Assembly (NCBI RefSeq): GCF_002886045.1
Contig: NZ_CP025791.1
Span: 558,001-622,000 of the forward strand
Source of the DNA: Flavivirga eckloniae
GTDB taxonomy: Bacteria; Bacteroidota; Bacteroidia; Flavobacteriales; Flavobacteriaceae
Direction of reading: 5' to 3'
DNA length: 64,000 bases
How positions within the stretch are numbered: position 1 is the stretch's first letter; the number at the start of each line of letters is the position of its first letter. Of this stretch, positions 9,516 to 18,200 are shown piece after piece. The notes below the pieces were generated by a model that did not search any database, was not told where the DNA came from, and saw only the letters and a list, made by a program, of their open reading frames with translations. The position numbers were made by a program, and so were the translations under genes.

Positions 9516-9531
9516 TAAGTACAAACACTTA
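9516..9531. promoter_or_regulatory. Operator 2 of the nrtA promoter (imperfect palindrome)
   Basis: TAAGTACAAACACTTA keeps the outer TAAGT/ACTTA arms and sits 32 bp (about three helical turns) from operator 1. It touches the -7 element directly. Two sites on the same helix face suggest cooperative binding. Confidence 0.6.
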
Positions 9532-9656
9532 TCGCTCATGATTAACAGCATATGCGTAACACTTTTTACACCATAACAAAACCTGCTAAAAAACAGGTTA
9601 GCATAATAAGAGGCTGAAAAACAACAATTTAAAATATACTTAATTGGGATAAAGTA

Positions 9657-9744
9657 GACGGATAGCTACTAATTAATACTAGGTATTTAATGAAAAATTT
9701 TTAGTGAAAGCCAGAAATATTCAATATATTAGTAACTATCCGTC
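9657..9744. repeat. 88-bp inverted repeat between the pentaheme cytochrome and nrtA
   Basis: Arms of 17 bp (9657-9673 and 9728-9744, starting GACGGATAG) match at 16 of 17 positions around a 54-nt AT-rich loop. It begins just 3' of the cytochrome stop codon. It could terminate that gene or be a small mobile repeat remnant. A partial AAGAGGCTG motif, seen in three other repeats of this window, lies about 50 bp away (9608-9616). Confidence 0.6.
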
Positions 9745-9751
9745 AAAAAAA

Positions 9752-10465
9752 CTATTGGTTTTTTTCCAATTGTTTCATCCATTCGGTTTGAGATAAGCCA
9801 ATATATTTCTTATTGGTACCATATGGATCTTCACCACCTTTAAAGTATGCCTGAATAACTTTCATTGGGATGGTATCTTTTAATTCTGTTGGAACATCGT
9901 ATTTGTGGTTTCCATGAAAATCGTGGCACTGTATACAAGTAAACCACTCTTCTTTTGCAATGAGGTCTTTATGAGATATATCCAACGGATCGTTCTCAAC
10001 AACCAGATCTCCATGGCAATTCATACAATAATCAATTGATGCTACGGTTACGCGTTCTTCATGGTGTTCAGAGTGGCATGTAATACATGTAGTTGCGTCG
10101 ATATTTTTTATCGCTTCTTTAAATCTGGGTTCAGAGAAGCGATGATTAGGATGCCTGTCATTTGGTCTATCGTGACATTCTAAACAATTGGTAACCGTAA
10201 CATCTTGAGTTCCGAAATCAACACCGTTTTCTCTGGTGCCGACAGCATGAGATATATTTGATTGTATTTGTTGCATTAGGTTCCCTTTGGCATCTGCATG
10301 ACATGCCACGCAAGTTAAATCCTGATGTCCTGCATTCATAGGGCCTATAGATCGATATGATTCTGAGGTATCCAACGTTAAAAAATAGAATAGCAAAACA
10401 CCGGATACTAAACCTATAATACCTCCTATATACTGTCTTTGTCTTAACGAACCTACTTTAAACAT
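9752..10465 (-). CDS. Membrane-anchored pentaheme cytochrome c
   Basis: Numbered from the upstream ATG at 10519, five CXXCH heme sites lie at residues 70-74, 112-116, 145-149, 165-169 and 195-199. One N-terminal membrane segment lies at about 31-48. I chose the internal Met19 (10465) because the preceding residues look like untranslated leader; the longer start cannot be excluded. The layout resembles NapC/NirT or cytochrome-c3-type electron carriers but is not a clear NrfH or NapC. It is transcribed downstream of the flavin reductase and the small membrane protein, so it could pass electrons between the membrane and periplasmic Nap/Nrf enzymes. Exact partner unknown. Confidence 0.8.
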   Translation of the reverse strand: MFKVGSLRQRQYIGGIIGLVSGVLLFYFLTLDTSESYRSIGPMNAGHQDLTCVACHADAKGNLMQQIQSNISHAVGTRENGVDFGTQDVTVTNCLECHDRPNDRHPNHRFSEPRFKEAIKNIDATTCITCHSEHHEERVTVASIDYCMNCHGDLVVENDPLDISHKDLIAKEEWFTCIQCHDFHGNHKYDVPTELKDTIPMKVIQAYFKGGEDPYGTNKKYIGLSQTEWMKQLEKNQ

Positions 10466-10585
10466 ATGATTAAATTTTAGATTCCCAGTTTTACTGAAAC
10501 ATAATTTGATTATGTTCAAAATAAGAGTTCATCTCACTCCAGGGAATTACTAATAAAAATTTCTTTACTTCTTAGTACTTTAGTC

Positions 10586-10619
10586 AGACCTGTCAGGTTT
10601 TTAAAAACCTGACAGGTCT
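10586..10619. repeat. 34-bp perfect palindrome (CTGTCAGG repeat), likely terminator
   Basis: Arms AGACCTGTCAGG and CCTGACAGGTCT frame TTTTT/AAAAA, making a perfect 34-nt palindrome. A nearly identical hairpin is found at 31958-31992. It lies between the reductase stop codon and the pentaheme cytochrome, so it probably ends or attenuates transcription of the reductase genes. Confidence 0.8.
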
Positions 10620-10688
10620 CAATTGATCATAAAATCAAATTATTAAATACTTTTTATGTATCATCACAGTACTTTAATTCTATTACGA

Positions 10689-11717
10689 TTAAACTTCAAT
10701 TACAACCTGCTCGCTTGCCGGATAGCTCACACAGGTTAAAATATGGCCGTTAGCGACTTCACTTTCAGAGAGTAAATGGCCTTCAACCATTTTCACTTCT
10801 CCAGAAACACATTTTGCTTTACAGGCAGAACACATACCAGATCGGCATGAATAGGGTAATACAATATTATCGGACATGGCTTGCCATAATATGGACTTAT
10901 CTCCCCTAACCTTCATTTGATGCGATTCTCCATTTACTTTTAAGGTTACATCGCTTATAAGGTCTTTGCCCGATAGCTTTATTTCCGGACTTTTAAATAC
11001 TTCTACTTTAATTTGTTCGCGGGAAATACCATTTGTTTTTAATAGTTCCTTTATTTTTTCCATATACCCGAAAGGCCCGCAAATCATATAGGTATGATCT
11101 TCATATTTAAGCTCGTGCTTTAAAAAGATACTATCCAACAATGTCTTATTTGCCAAACCTGCATGGTAGTTCTCCGCTTCTTTTATGTTTGTAGACAAAA
11201 TATGTTCGACACAAAATCGATCCGGGTATTGCTTTGCTAAGGCTTCTATTTCATTATGAAAAATAATAGACTCTATATTCTGATTGGCAAATACCAATAA
11301 AATTTTAGAATGAATTTCTTTTACCAAAACGGCTTCTATTATGGAATAAATAGGCGTTATACCGCTTCCTCCTGCAAATAGAACATATTGTTTTTTTAAT
11401 TCTGGTCTGGGCTCTACATAAAACGATCCGGTGGGTTTATCAATTTCTAATTTATCCCCAATTTTAAGATGGTCGTGTACGTAGTTAGACACTAAACCTT
11501 TTTCAACCCGCTTAATGGTTATTTTTAAATCCTTCTCTGTGTATGGGTTACTGCTAAATGAATAAGCTCTTTTATGTACCACATTATCGATAGGCACATG
11601 AATTGTTAAAAATTGCCCCGGTTTGTAGGATACCTTCTTAAATAAATTTCCATTTTTAAAACTCAGACTTACCGAGTCTTTGGTTTCTTTTATAATATCT
11701 TTTATCTGTAGTTTCAT
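10689..11717 (-). CDS. FAD/NAD(P)H oxidoreductase with C-terminal 2Fe-2S ferredoxin domain
   Basis: A 342-residue protein of the ferredoxin-NADP reductase/Hcr/PaaE type. The FAD domain has RAYS (50-53), the nucleotide domain has GGSGITP (116-122), and a plant-type ferredoxin domain carries Cys291, Cys296, Cys299 and Cys329 (CX4CX2CX29C). It would move electrons from NAD(P)H through FAD to the 2Fe-2S cluster. The gene follows the small membrane protein by 12 bp, so the two are likely co-transcribed. Possible acceptors are the membrane protein, the multiheme cytochrome, or the nearby globin as a split flavohemoglobin-like NO dioxygenase; the last is inference. No signal peptide, so cytoplasmic. 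Confidence 0.85.
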   Translation of the reverse strand: MKLQIKDIIKETKDSVSLSFKNGNLFKKVSYKPGQFLTIHVPIDNVVHKRAYSFSSNPYTEKDLKITIKRVEKGLVSNYVHDHLKIGDKLEIDKPTGSFYVEPRPELKKQYVLFAGGSGITPIYSIIEAVLVKEIHSKILLVFANQNIESIIFHNEIEALAKQYPDRFCVEHILSTNIKEAENYHAGLANKTLLDSIFLKHELKYEDHTYMICGPFGYMEKIKELLKTNGISREQIKVEVFKSPEIKLSGKDLISDVTLKVNGESHQMKVRGDKSILWQAMSDNIVLPYSCRSGMCSACKAKCVSGEVKMVEGHLLSESEVANGHILTCVSYPASEQVVIEV

Positions 11718-11729
11718 ATGCGTTAATAT

Positions 11730-12209
11730 TTATTTATAATAGAAAACCGCTCCTATATGGAAAAACATGAGTATGGATACTATTATGGAAAATGCCACAT
11801 GAGCAATCATCCATCCTTTAAACAGCCAATCACTATTATTTTTAATAACATCCAGATTGATATAACCTAACAGGGCGTTTGAAAGGAATACATAGGATAA
11901 TAAAAGCAAATATCCATACCCCAGATGCATACTATGTGCATAAAAAAACACAGGGCTTAAAGCACCAAGCCATTTATGCATTGTTGCCATTTTTATTGAG
12001 TAAGGCCGCCATTTATTAATAACTCTAGTTACGGTTAACAACCATTGGCATGTTATTAATAAAGCAATCGCTAATCCAGACCAACGTTTATACATTTCGT
12101 CTTGTTGGTTTTCTAATAACCAATTCCATTCCAGTTGTAAAAAATACTGAAGAAAAAAAAGCGCTAGAAAAGCTACACCTAAAATGGTGGACTTGTTGCT
12201 TGTTACCAT
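11730..12209 (-). CDS. Small four-helix membrane protein, possible heme-b electron carrier
   Basis: A 159-residue integral membrane protein with about four hydrophobic helices. Histidines near helix ends (MHKW at about 78-81, YAHSMH at 91-96, AHVAF at about 136, FHIG at about 149) could bind heme b as in ferric-reductase-like or cytochrome b561-like proteins. The start is the only ATG with a sensible leader. It lies 12 bp upstream of the flavin/2Fe-2S reductase gene and so may take electrons from it into the membrane. I do not recognise a named family with certainty; heme binding is inferred from the histidines only. Confidence 0.65.
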   Translation of the reverse strand: MVTSNKSTILGVAFLALFFLQYFLQLEWNWLLENQQDEMYKRWSGLAIALLITCQWLLTVTRVINKWRPYSIKMATMHKWLGALSPVFFYAHSMHLGYGYLLLLSYVFLSNALLGYINLDVIKNNSDWLFKGWMIAHVAFSIIVSILMFFHIGAVFYYK

Positions 12210-12542
12210 AAACTAATGTTAAATTCTGAGAAAATCCTGAAACCAACTATTTGGGGCGAAATCATAAAATAAGCTCCAACCATGCTAAACCTAGGCTTGT
12301 TGGTTTCAGGTTTCATTATTAACTCCTCAATTTCAAATACCTAAATCTATATCTTATATTATCGCTTCCTTGTAGTTTACTTTGGTTATTCGACTATATG
12401 AAAAACGACAATTTGAACCTCCTTGGTAAACCCAAAGGGTATTTTATAATCTGATTTGCTTTTCATTACAACCAGTCCATAACCGTAAATAATATGGGGC
12501 ATTAGTTATGGACATAATTGTAACTAACAAAAACTAAACTTA
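12210..12542. other. Intergenic region with a 12-bp inverted repeat
   Basis: No gene was seen here. CCTGAAACCAAC (12236-12247) pairs with GTTGGTTTCAGG (12299-12310) around a 51-nt loop. The rest is AT-rich and should hold the promoter for the membrane protein/reductase pair and the 3' end of the DUF3365 transcript. Confidence 0.5.
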
Positions 12543-13367
12543 CTATTTCGCTGCTACTAAATGCTTCATTGTTTCGTAAGACGATAGCTTTTTAACACTA
12601 TCTAGAAAAACTTCTGCTGTAGGCAAATAGTTTCCTTCTTCCGGCCATTTATCTCCAATAACCGGTTTTTCGCTTTTTTCAAAAGCTTCTATTTCATCCA
12701 GATATTCCATATAAATATCTACTGTACCTTTTGCATAAGAGTTTAATACTGCTACGGTTTCTTTATAGCTTAACGAGTCCTTAGGGTATTGCCATGTTGT
12801 AGCTCCCATAACATCTCCAAGCTTCCAATCGCTTTTTGCAGTTTGAGCATGATCGTTATGGCAAGTCACACACGCACCCGCACTTGCTAAATCGACAAAC
12901 ATGGCCGTGTGTAACTTTTGGTCGTCATCATAGAAGAATTGAGGCTTTTGGTCTTTTTTGATCTGCTCGAATAAAACAGCTTGTTGTCCTTCAAATTTAT
13001 TAGCGGCATTAATAGGAAAGTCAGACCCTAGGTAAAGTCCCAGTGGCACAGGACTTTTCTTGATACTTGTTGCTACACCTCTTAAAAATAAAGCTGGTAA
13101 CGGTCCTGCTTCAACATCATCTTTTCTCCAGTCTTCATCAAACTTCATCCCCTGTTTCTTTCCTTTTCCAACTATGGCCTTTGTATATAGGGTACGTGTA
13201 ACATCATTTTCTTTTGCTACCATTTCGAGTACTTCTTCTACCGAAAATGCTTTCTCTGTACCTGCTGAAGCTTTTTTATCTTCTGGTACGCCGCCACAGG
13301 AAAAAAAACAACTCATGGTAATAGCTATGATACATATAACACTATAAATTTTTATAATCTTTTCCAT
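12543..13367 (-). CDS. DUF3365 (Tll0287-like) c-type heme lipoprotein
   Basis: A 274-residue exported protein. The N-terminus is a lipoprotein-like signal with candidate anchor Cys20 or Cys24. The mature part matches the DUF3365/Tll0287-like fold with a single heme-c site CVTCH at 166-170. Such domains are found in periplasmic heme sensors and electron carriers. It lies 18 bp downstream of the globin gene in the same direction, and the two share the globin promoter and its palindromic operator. A role in NO or nitrite response together with the globin is inference. No kinase or output domain is attached, so it is probably a stand-alone redox or sensory heme protein. Confidence 0.75.
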   Translation of the reverse strand: MEKIIKIYSVICIIAITMSCFFSCGGVPEDKKASAGTEKAFSVEEVLEMVAKENDVTRTLYTKAIVGKGKKQGMKFDEDWRKDDVEAGPLPALFLRGVATSIKKSPVPLGLYLGSDFPINAANKFEGQQAVLFEQIKKDQKPQFFYDDDQKLHTAMFVDLASAGACVTCHNDHAQTAKSDWKLGDVMGATTWQYPKDSLSYKETVAVLNSYAKGTVDIYMEYLDEIEAFEKSEKPVIGDKWPEEGNYLPTAEVFLDSVKKLSSYETMKHLVAAK

Positions 13368-13385
13368 AATCTTACTTTTAATGGT

Positions 13386-13808
13386 TTATAGTTTAACATA
13401 TGAAGCGCGTATCATAACATCTGCCATAGTGTTATATACTGTTGCCCAAGCCTCTTCTACTTCTGGTGTAAAAGCATCTCCCAAGCCTGTTTTTAAGGTT
13501 TTTAGCAACGCTTCTCCAACTGTTTGGTAATGGAACTCCTCTACCTTATAGTCTAAATGACGTTTTCCCAAATCTTGTAAAATCGGTATTAAGGCGTCTA
13601 AGTTGTTCAATCCTGCTACGGCCGATCCCAGCATAGACATTAACTTATTACCCTGTATTTTCATGTCTTCGTCACTATTGGGAAATAATGATTGCAAGGC
13701 CGGATCCAATTCAAACAGTTTAGAGTAAAATATTTCGGCAGCTTCCGGTGCTATTGGTTTTACCTTTTCAAAAGAATCTTGTACAAGAGTAATTGTTTTT
13801 TCTTCCAT
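13386..13808 (-). CDS. Single-domain bacterial globin (Vitreoscilla hemoglobin-like)
   Basis: From the chosen start the protein has 140 residues. It has Tyr28 at the B10-like position, Phe42 at CD1, Gln52 at the E7-like position and proximal His84 in KRHLDYKVEEFHY. This matches single-domain hemoglobins and the heme domain of flavohemoglobins. I chose the ATG at 13808 over the one at 13835 because the predicted -7 element (13844-13851) would leave only about 2 nt of leader for the longer form. Such globins bind O2 and NO and can act as NO dioxygenase with a reductase; the flavin/2Fe-2S reductase 1.7 kb away is a possible partner. It is the first gene of a pair with the DUF3365 lipoprotein. 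Confidence 0.85.
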   Translation of the reverse strand: MEEKTITLVQDSFEKVKPIAPEAAEIFYSKLFELDPALQSLFPNSDEDMKIQGNKLMSMLGSAVAGLNNLDALIPILQDLGKRHLDYKVEEFHYQTVGEALLKTLKTGLGDAFTPEVEEAWATVYNTMADVMIRASYVKL

Positions 13809-13843
13809 AATCCATATAGTTGTTTTGTTATACATTATACTTA

Positions 13844-13851
13844 CAAACTCA
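13844..13851 (-). promoter_or_regulatory. -7 promoter element of the globin gene
   Basis: The minus strand reads TGAGTTTG, one mismatch from TAnnTTTG, 2 bp from the palindromic operator. It predicts a start near 13837 and supports the ATG at 13808. Confidence 0.4.
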
Positions 13852-13853
13852 TG

Positions 13854-13869
13854 TAAGTATTAATACTTA
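13854..13869. promoter_or_regulatory. Operator of the globin promoter (perfect palindrome)
   Basis: TAAGTATTAATACTTA is identical to the site before the FNR-like gene and placed the same way, just upstream of the -7 element. It is the probable binding site of the Crp/Fnr-family regulator encoded next door or of another nitrogen-oxide sensor. Confidence 0.7.
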
Positions 13870-14171
13870 AATACAAAGCAAAACTACTACGACTCTATTG
13901 GAATAAAAATGGTTAATAACAGAAGAAAACCTCTTTTTAGAACAGTTTAAAACCTAAAAAAACAACATAAATAAAACTGCGTTTACAACAGGTTTTATTT
14001 TAGATTTCAACCTTAACCGAAATATAATAAGGAAAGACACTAATTTCACGAATTATCACTAATTGTAACAGATACTAGTTGTTTACTAAAAAATAAAACA
14101 AGTTTATTGATTAGTAAATAAAGTTTGTAAAGGTAAGTATGGGGGAATTTCCATCATATTGAGATTTTATT

Positions 14172-14195
14172 GGTGTTAATTCGTGTCTTAACACC
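14172..14195 (-). terminator. Hairpin after the FNR-like gene
   Basis: GGTGTTAA (14172-14179) and TTAACACC (14188-14195) form an 8-bp stem with an 8-nt loop a few bases after the stop codon at 14202. The tail on the minus strand is AT-rich but not a strict T run. The remaining 13870-14171 stretch shows no gene. Confidence 0.45.
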
Positions 14196-14201
14196 TCATG
14201 A

Positions 14202-14960
14202 TTAGCTGTCTAAGAAAAAGTTATGCTCGCTAATCTCTTTTTTAAGAAGATTGATATTTATAATACCTATTTTTTTACCGCTGGCAGATATAAGCCCTTC
14301 CTTTTTTAAAGTTGAAAATACCCTAATAACCTGTTCTTCTGAAGTACCCGCATAATCGGCATATTCTTTTCTGCTTAACGGAAGGTTTAAAAACCCTCTA
14401 ACATCGCCAAACTTTCTGTGTATATAAAGTAAGGTGTCTACTACCCGTTCCCGAACCGTCATTTGAGATAACGACTTCACTTTAGATTCGCTTCTATTAA
14501 GCTCATTGGCATAAAAAAGCATTAAATCGTATGTAAACTCAGGAGTTTTATGCAAGGTTTCCTGTAAAATATTTTTTGAAAAATAACACAATGTAGTATC
14601 TTCTATAGCAATAGCTCCAATAGAATAATACTCCTCTGTACCAAAACCACGATGTCCTATAATCTCACCTTCTTTAGCAAACCTAACGATCTGCTCTTTT
14701 CCATTAATTCCTGTCCTGAATACCTTAACAGTTCCTTTTAAAATGAAAAACAGCCCGGTTACATGTGCACCTTCAATAATAAACTGTTGTCCTTTTTTAC
14801 ATTTAATATTATTCTTATGATCGGGGAAATTTGAACTTTCTAAAACTGGTAAATTTCTTTTTATTAAGCAGTTAGAATTATCGCATGAACTGCAAGTTAC
14901 ACCAGACAACAACCTTGCTCTTGACTTAGCGTTATATGTTGTTTTTTCTCTGGCTTGCAT
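14202..14960 (-). CDS. Crp/Fnr-family regulator with FNR-type cysteine cluster
   Basis: A 252-residue transcription factor. N-terminal Cys23, Cys26 and Cys31 (CSSCDNSNC) plus a distal Cys125 mirror the E. coli FNR 4Fe-4S ligands (Cys20, 23, 29 and 122), so oxygen sensing through an iron-sulfur cluster is likely. A cyclic-nucleotide-like beta-roll follows (about 50-130), then a dimer helix and a C-terminal winged helix. The recognition helix is near GTSEEQVIRVF; it keeps the E-x-x-x-R spacing, but the residue equivalent to FNR Ser212 is Ile, so altered DNA specificity is possible. The gene is transcribed alone and has a perfect palindrome over its own promoter, suggesting autoregulation. It sits centrally in the nitrate region and is the obvious candidate for its control. 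Confidence 0.85.
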   Translation of the reverse strand: MQAREKTTYNAKSRARLLSGVTCSSCDNSNCLIKRNLPVLESSNFPDHKNNIKCKKGQQFIIEGAHVTGLFFILKGTVKVFRTGINGKEQIVRFAKEGEIIGHRGFGTEEYYSIGAIAIEDTTLCYFSKNILQETLHKTPEFTYDLMLFYANELNRSESKVKSLSQMTVRERVVDTLLYIHRKFGDVRGFLNLPLSRKEYADYAGTSEEQVIRVFSTLKKEGLISASGKKIGIININLLKKEISEHNFFLDS

Positions 14961-15007
14961 ATTTTAAAAGTATCTTTTAAGATTAAAAAATCTTTTGGTC
15001 TTTAAAA

Positions 15008-15015
15008 CAAATATA
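15008..15015 (-). promoter_or_regulatory. -7 promoter element of the FNR-like gene
   Basis: The minus strand reads TATATTTG, a perfect TAnnTTTG, overlapping the last 2 bp of the palindrome at 15014-15029. Predicted transcript start is near 15001, giving about 41 nt of leader. No -33 TTTG is seen at the usual distance. Confidence 0.55.
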
Positions 15016-15029
15016 AGTATTAATACTTA
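15014..15029. promoter_or_regulatory. Operator of the FNR-like gene (perfect palindrome)
   Basis: TAAGTATTAATACTTA is identical to the globin operator. It covers the spacer immediately upstream of the -7 element, consistent with autorepression or an unusual activator position. Confidence 0.7.
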
Positions 15030-15281
15030 TGTTTTTAACCTAGACATGCACTTTTGAGAGATAACCAAAAATCGCTATTCAAATTCACAAGTAGGTAATT
15101 TCGGTTATGGATAATTATCATATTCTCAGAATAAAACGTTAATAATAAATTAAAATTGGAAAAGAGTTGTTTTAACCCTCCGAATTCCGATTTCATCGGA
15201 ATCCACCTCCCTTTAAAAAAGGAAGAAACTCGTTTAGTTGGGAGCTCAACTTGAGCTCTAAAGCAAGATTTACGTTAATTT

Positions 15282-18200
15282 TTATTTAGTAGAAACGACC
15301 TGCTCCTTTTTATTTCTAACAGCTGCTACAACAGCCACAAGGATCATAAATACTGCTAAAACGTAAACAAATGACGGTATAGGCAACGGGTCTCCTGCTG
15401 CATAACTATGTAAACCGGAGAGATAATAGTTTACACCAAACGACGTCATTATAATAGCCCAAAAGGCAAACATACTGGCTACATTAAGCACATAACTGTT
15501 ATTTAATTTTGGAATAAAACGTAAATGTAAAACAATGGCATATACGATAATGCTTATTAGTGCCCAGGTCTCTTTCGGATCCCACGCCCAATAGCGTCCC
15601 CAAGATTCGTTTGCCCAAACACCACCTAAAAACGTTCCTACTGCCAATACAAACAAACCAATCGTCATTGCTATTTCGTTAATATAAGTAAGCTCCTTGA
15701 TTTTAATATCTATAATGGCTTTTGTTTTGGGTGTTTTAAAGATTAAGAGCAACAATGCCATAAGCCCCAAAATAGCAGATAAAGCCAAAGGCGCATAACT
15801 ACTCACAATAGTAGCCACGTGAATTTTTAACCAGTACGACTTTAATACGGGCATTAAATTGGTTATTTCCGGACTTAACCAATCCAAATAACTAACAAGC
15901 AGTAAAGCTCCTGAGAATAGCGTTGATAGAGGCAACGCAAAATCTGATTTCCTAAATGTAATTAGTCCGCATAATACCAATACCCAAGCTACAAAAATGA
16001 GCATTTCATATCCATTACTCCAGGGCGCATGTTGTGCTACAAACCAACGCAGCAAAATATTTCCTGTAAAACATAAAAAGGACACCAATGTTAAAATAAT
16101 AAATATATTATTTAAAACCTCTGTCCATTTTTTCTGCGAAAACATTCTAATAATGGCTAAAACCAACAGAACAAAACCTAAGGTAAAAAACACCTGAAAC
16201 AGCCAGAAGTTTATATTTGCTTTGTTATACCATAACTCAGCCTCAATACGCTCTGGTGTTGGTATAACCTCGGCACCTAGAACCTCTTGATACTTTTTAA
16301 TATATTCTAGTTTTTCGTGAGCGCTCTCATAGTCATTAATAGCTATGTCATTAAAATATGTCGGGATAATTGTTTTTGCAAACTGACCATCTTCATCTGG
16401 AAAATCCTTAAAATGATGTGTATAACTAAACCAAGTGTTATTAGCATCATTTTTGTTAGGGAAAACTTTCAGGTAATTCCCTATAAAAACATTGTAAAGA
16501 ATATTGAAACGTTCGTCAATTTTTAAAACTTCTTTATCAAACTCATTACGCTCCGAGGGTTTCTTTTTATTAGCCGCTTCAACTTGACTGGTTAACATGT
16601 ACGCATCGTTTTCATCTAGCAAATTGGTAAAGGCTATTAAGTTGTTTTTACCTTTAGGAATGTTATTGAACAGGGTTCCTGTTTTAGCAAAATCTACTTT
16701 TATAATGGGTACGCGCTGCCATACTTGAGGCAACATGTGCATGGCCAAAAAGGTTTGGTTGGCATCTAGCACTATTTTTTTATTATCGAGAGGATAAGTG
16801 AATTTAGATTTTCTGGAGATTTTTCTAAGAAATTCCGATGCCAGAGTGTTTATAGGTTTTATACGCCCATCTAAATCCTGTACCAAAAGCCTGCCGAAGA
16901 AATCGGCATGATTTTTATCAATTTCCTGACTTTCTAAAGCCTTTTCAACTGCTATAGTTAACGAATCTGTTGGCGTTTGTGTAAAACCATAGGTTGCGCC
17001 AAAAAGAAGCAGACAAGCCGTTACAACAGATTTCTTTTTGAGTTGTTTTAATTTTTTATTGATGAATTTAAATCTTGAGTTTTTTCCAAAAAAGGTAAAA
17101 AACATACCAACGATCATTAACAAATACCCTAAATAGGTTACATTGGTGCCTAGCCAATCGTGGTTAACAGAAAGTACAGTTCCTTTTTCATCGGTATCGT
17201 AACTGGCTTGAAAAAAACGGAAGCCTTCATAATCTAGAACATTATTCATAAAAATTCTGAAAGGTGTTTTCGTGTTATTATCTAGAATGGTAACCTCGCT
17301 AGCATAAGCCGAAGGACTTGAAGACCCAGGATATCTTTCCAATTGAAAATCGTCTAACTGAATTGAAAAAGGTGTTTTTATAGCTGCTGCACCATAAGAA
17401 AGCACGACTTTTGTTCCATTAATTTCTATATCGTGGTGCGTCGGTAAAAAGCCTTGCCTGTATAGAATATTTACGGGCTGTTTTTCACCATCAACAGATA
17501 CGTTAACAATTAACGCATCATCTTTAGTTTTATCGTTGTCCTTAGGTTTATCTGACACACTTTTTAATTGAAACTTTCCTTTTTCGTGATAAACCAGTGG
17601 CACAAAAGAAATATCGCCATCTCTATATAAAGTTCTTAATGTAATGGGCTGCAAGCTATCTTTAACAACTTTCCCTGCTTGTTGCGAAGACATGATAAAA
17701 AAGTCTAAATCGTGCGGTGTTTTAATACTAAATGCGCCATCCTTTTCTAAAATATTAATAATGCCTTCCTTATTGGAATTAAAGCCTATTTCATGTTGAT
17801 GTTGACCTATCTTTTCAATTTCACCTTTTTTAAGGTACACTGTATTTCTACCATTACCAACGGTTACAACCATTTCTAAAAGCGGTTCGCCCGAAACACT
17901 ATCGTTAACTATTTCTGGAACAGCATCTGCAATAAAGTTATTATATGAAATAATGATAGGCTTATCATTAAAACGCGTTTCTATAGTAAAGTCATTATTA
18001 CTTATAGGTGTAAACGCTAATTTTTCTTTTACGGTCTTGGTAGTGGTGCCATCACTTATGGTTGCCGATAAAAAATTGGTATCAGATATTATGATGTTAG
18101 ATGATGCGCCCTCTCTAATCCTCATAATACCTCCATAAGAGGAATATCTTGTAATACCAGCCCCTAAAATAATAACAATAAAGGCTAAGTGAAACAATAA

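Larger units (their letters stand above)
14961..15281. other. Regulatory gap between FNR-like gene and ccsBA
   Basis: No gene was seen. The left part carries the FNR-like gene promoter. The right part holds small hairpins: ATTCCGAT/ATCGGAAT at 15184-15202 and GAGCTC/GAGCTC at 15242-15258. Around them is a CCTCCCTTTAAAAAAGGAAG stretch of the sort found as dispersed repeats in flavobacteria. The hairpins probably include the ccsBA transcript end. Confidence 0.5.
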
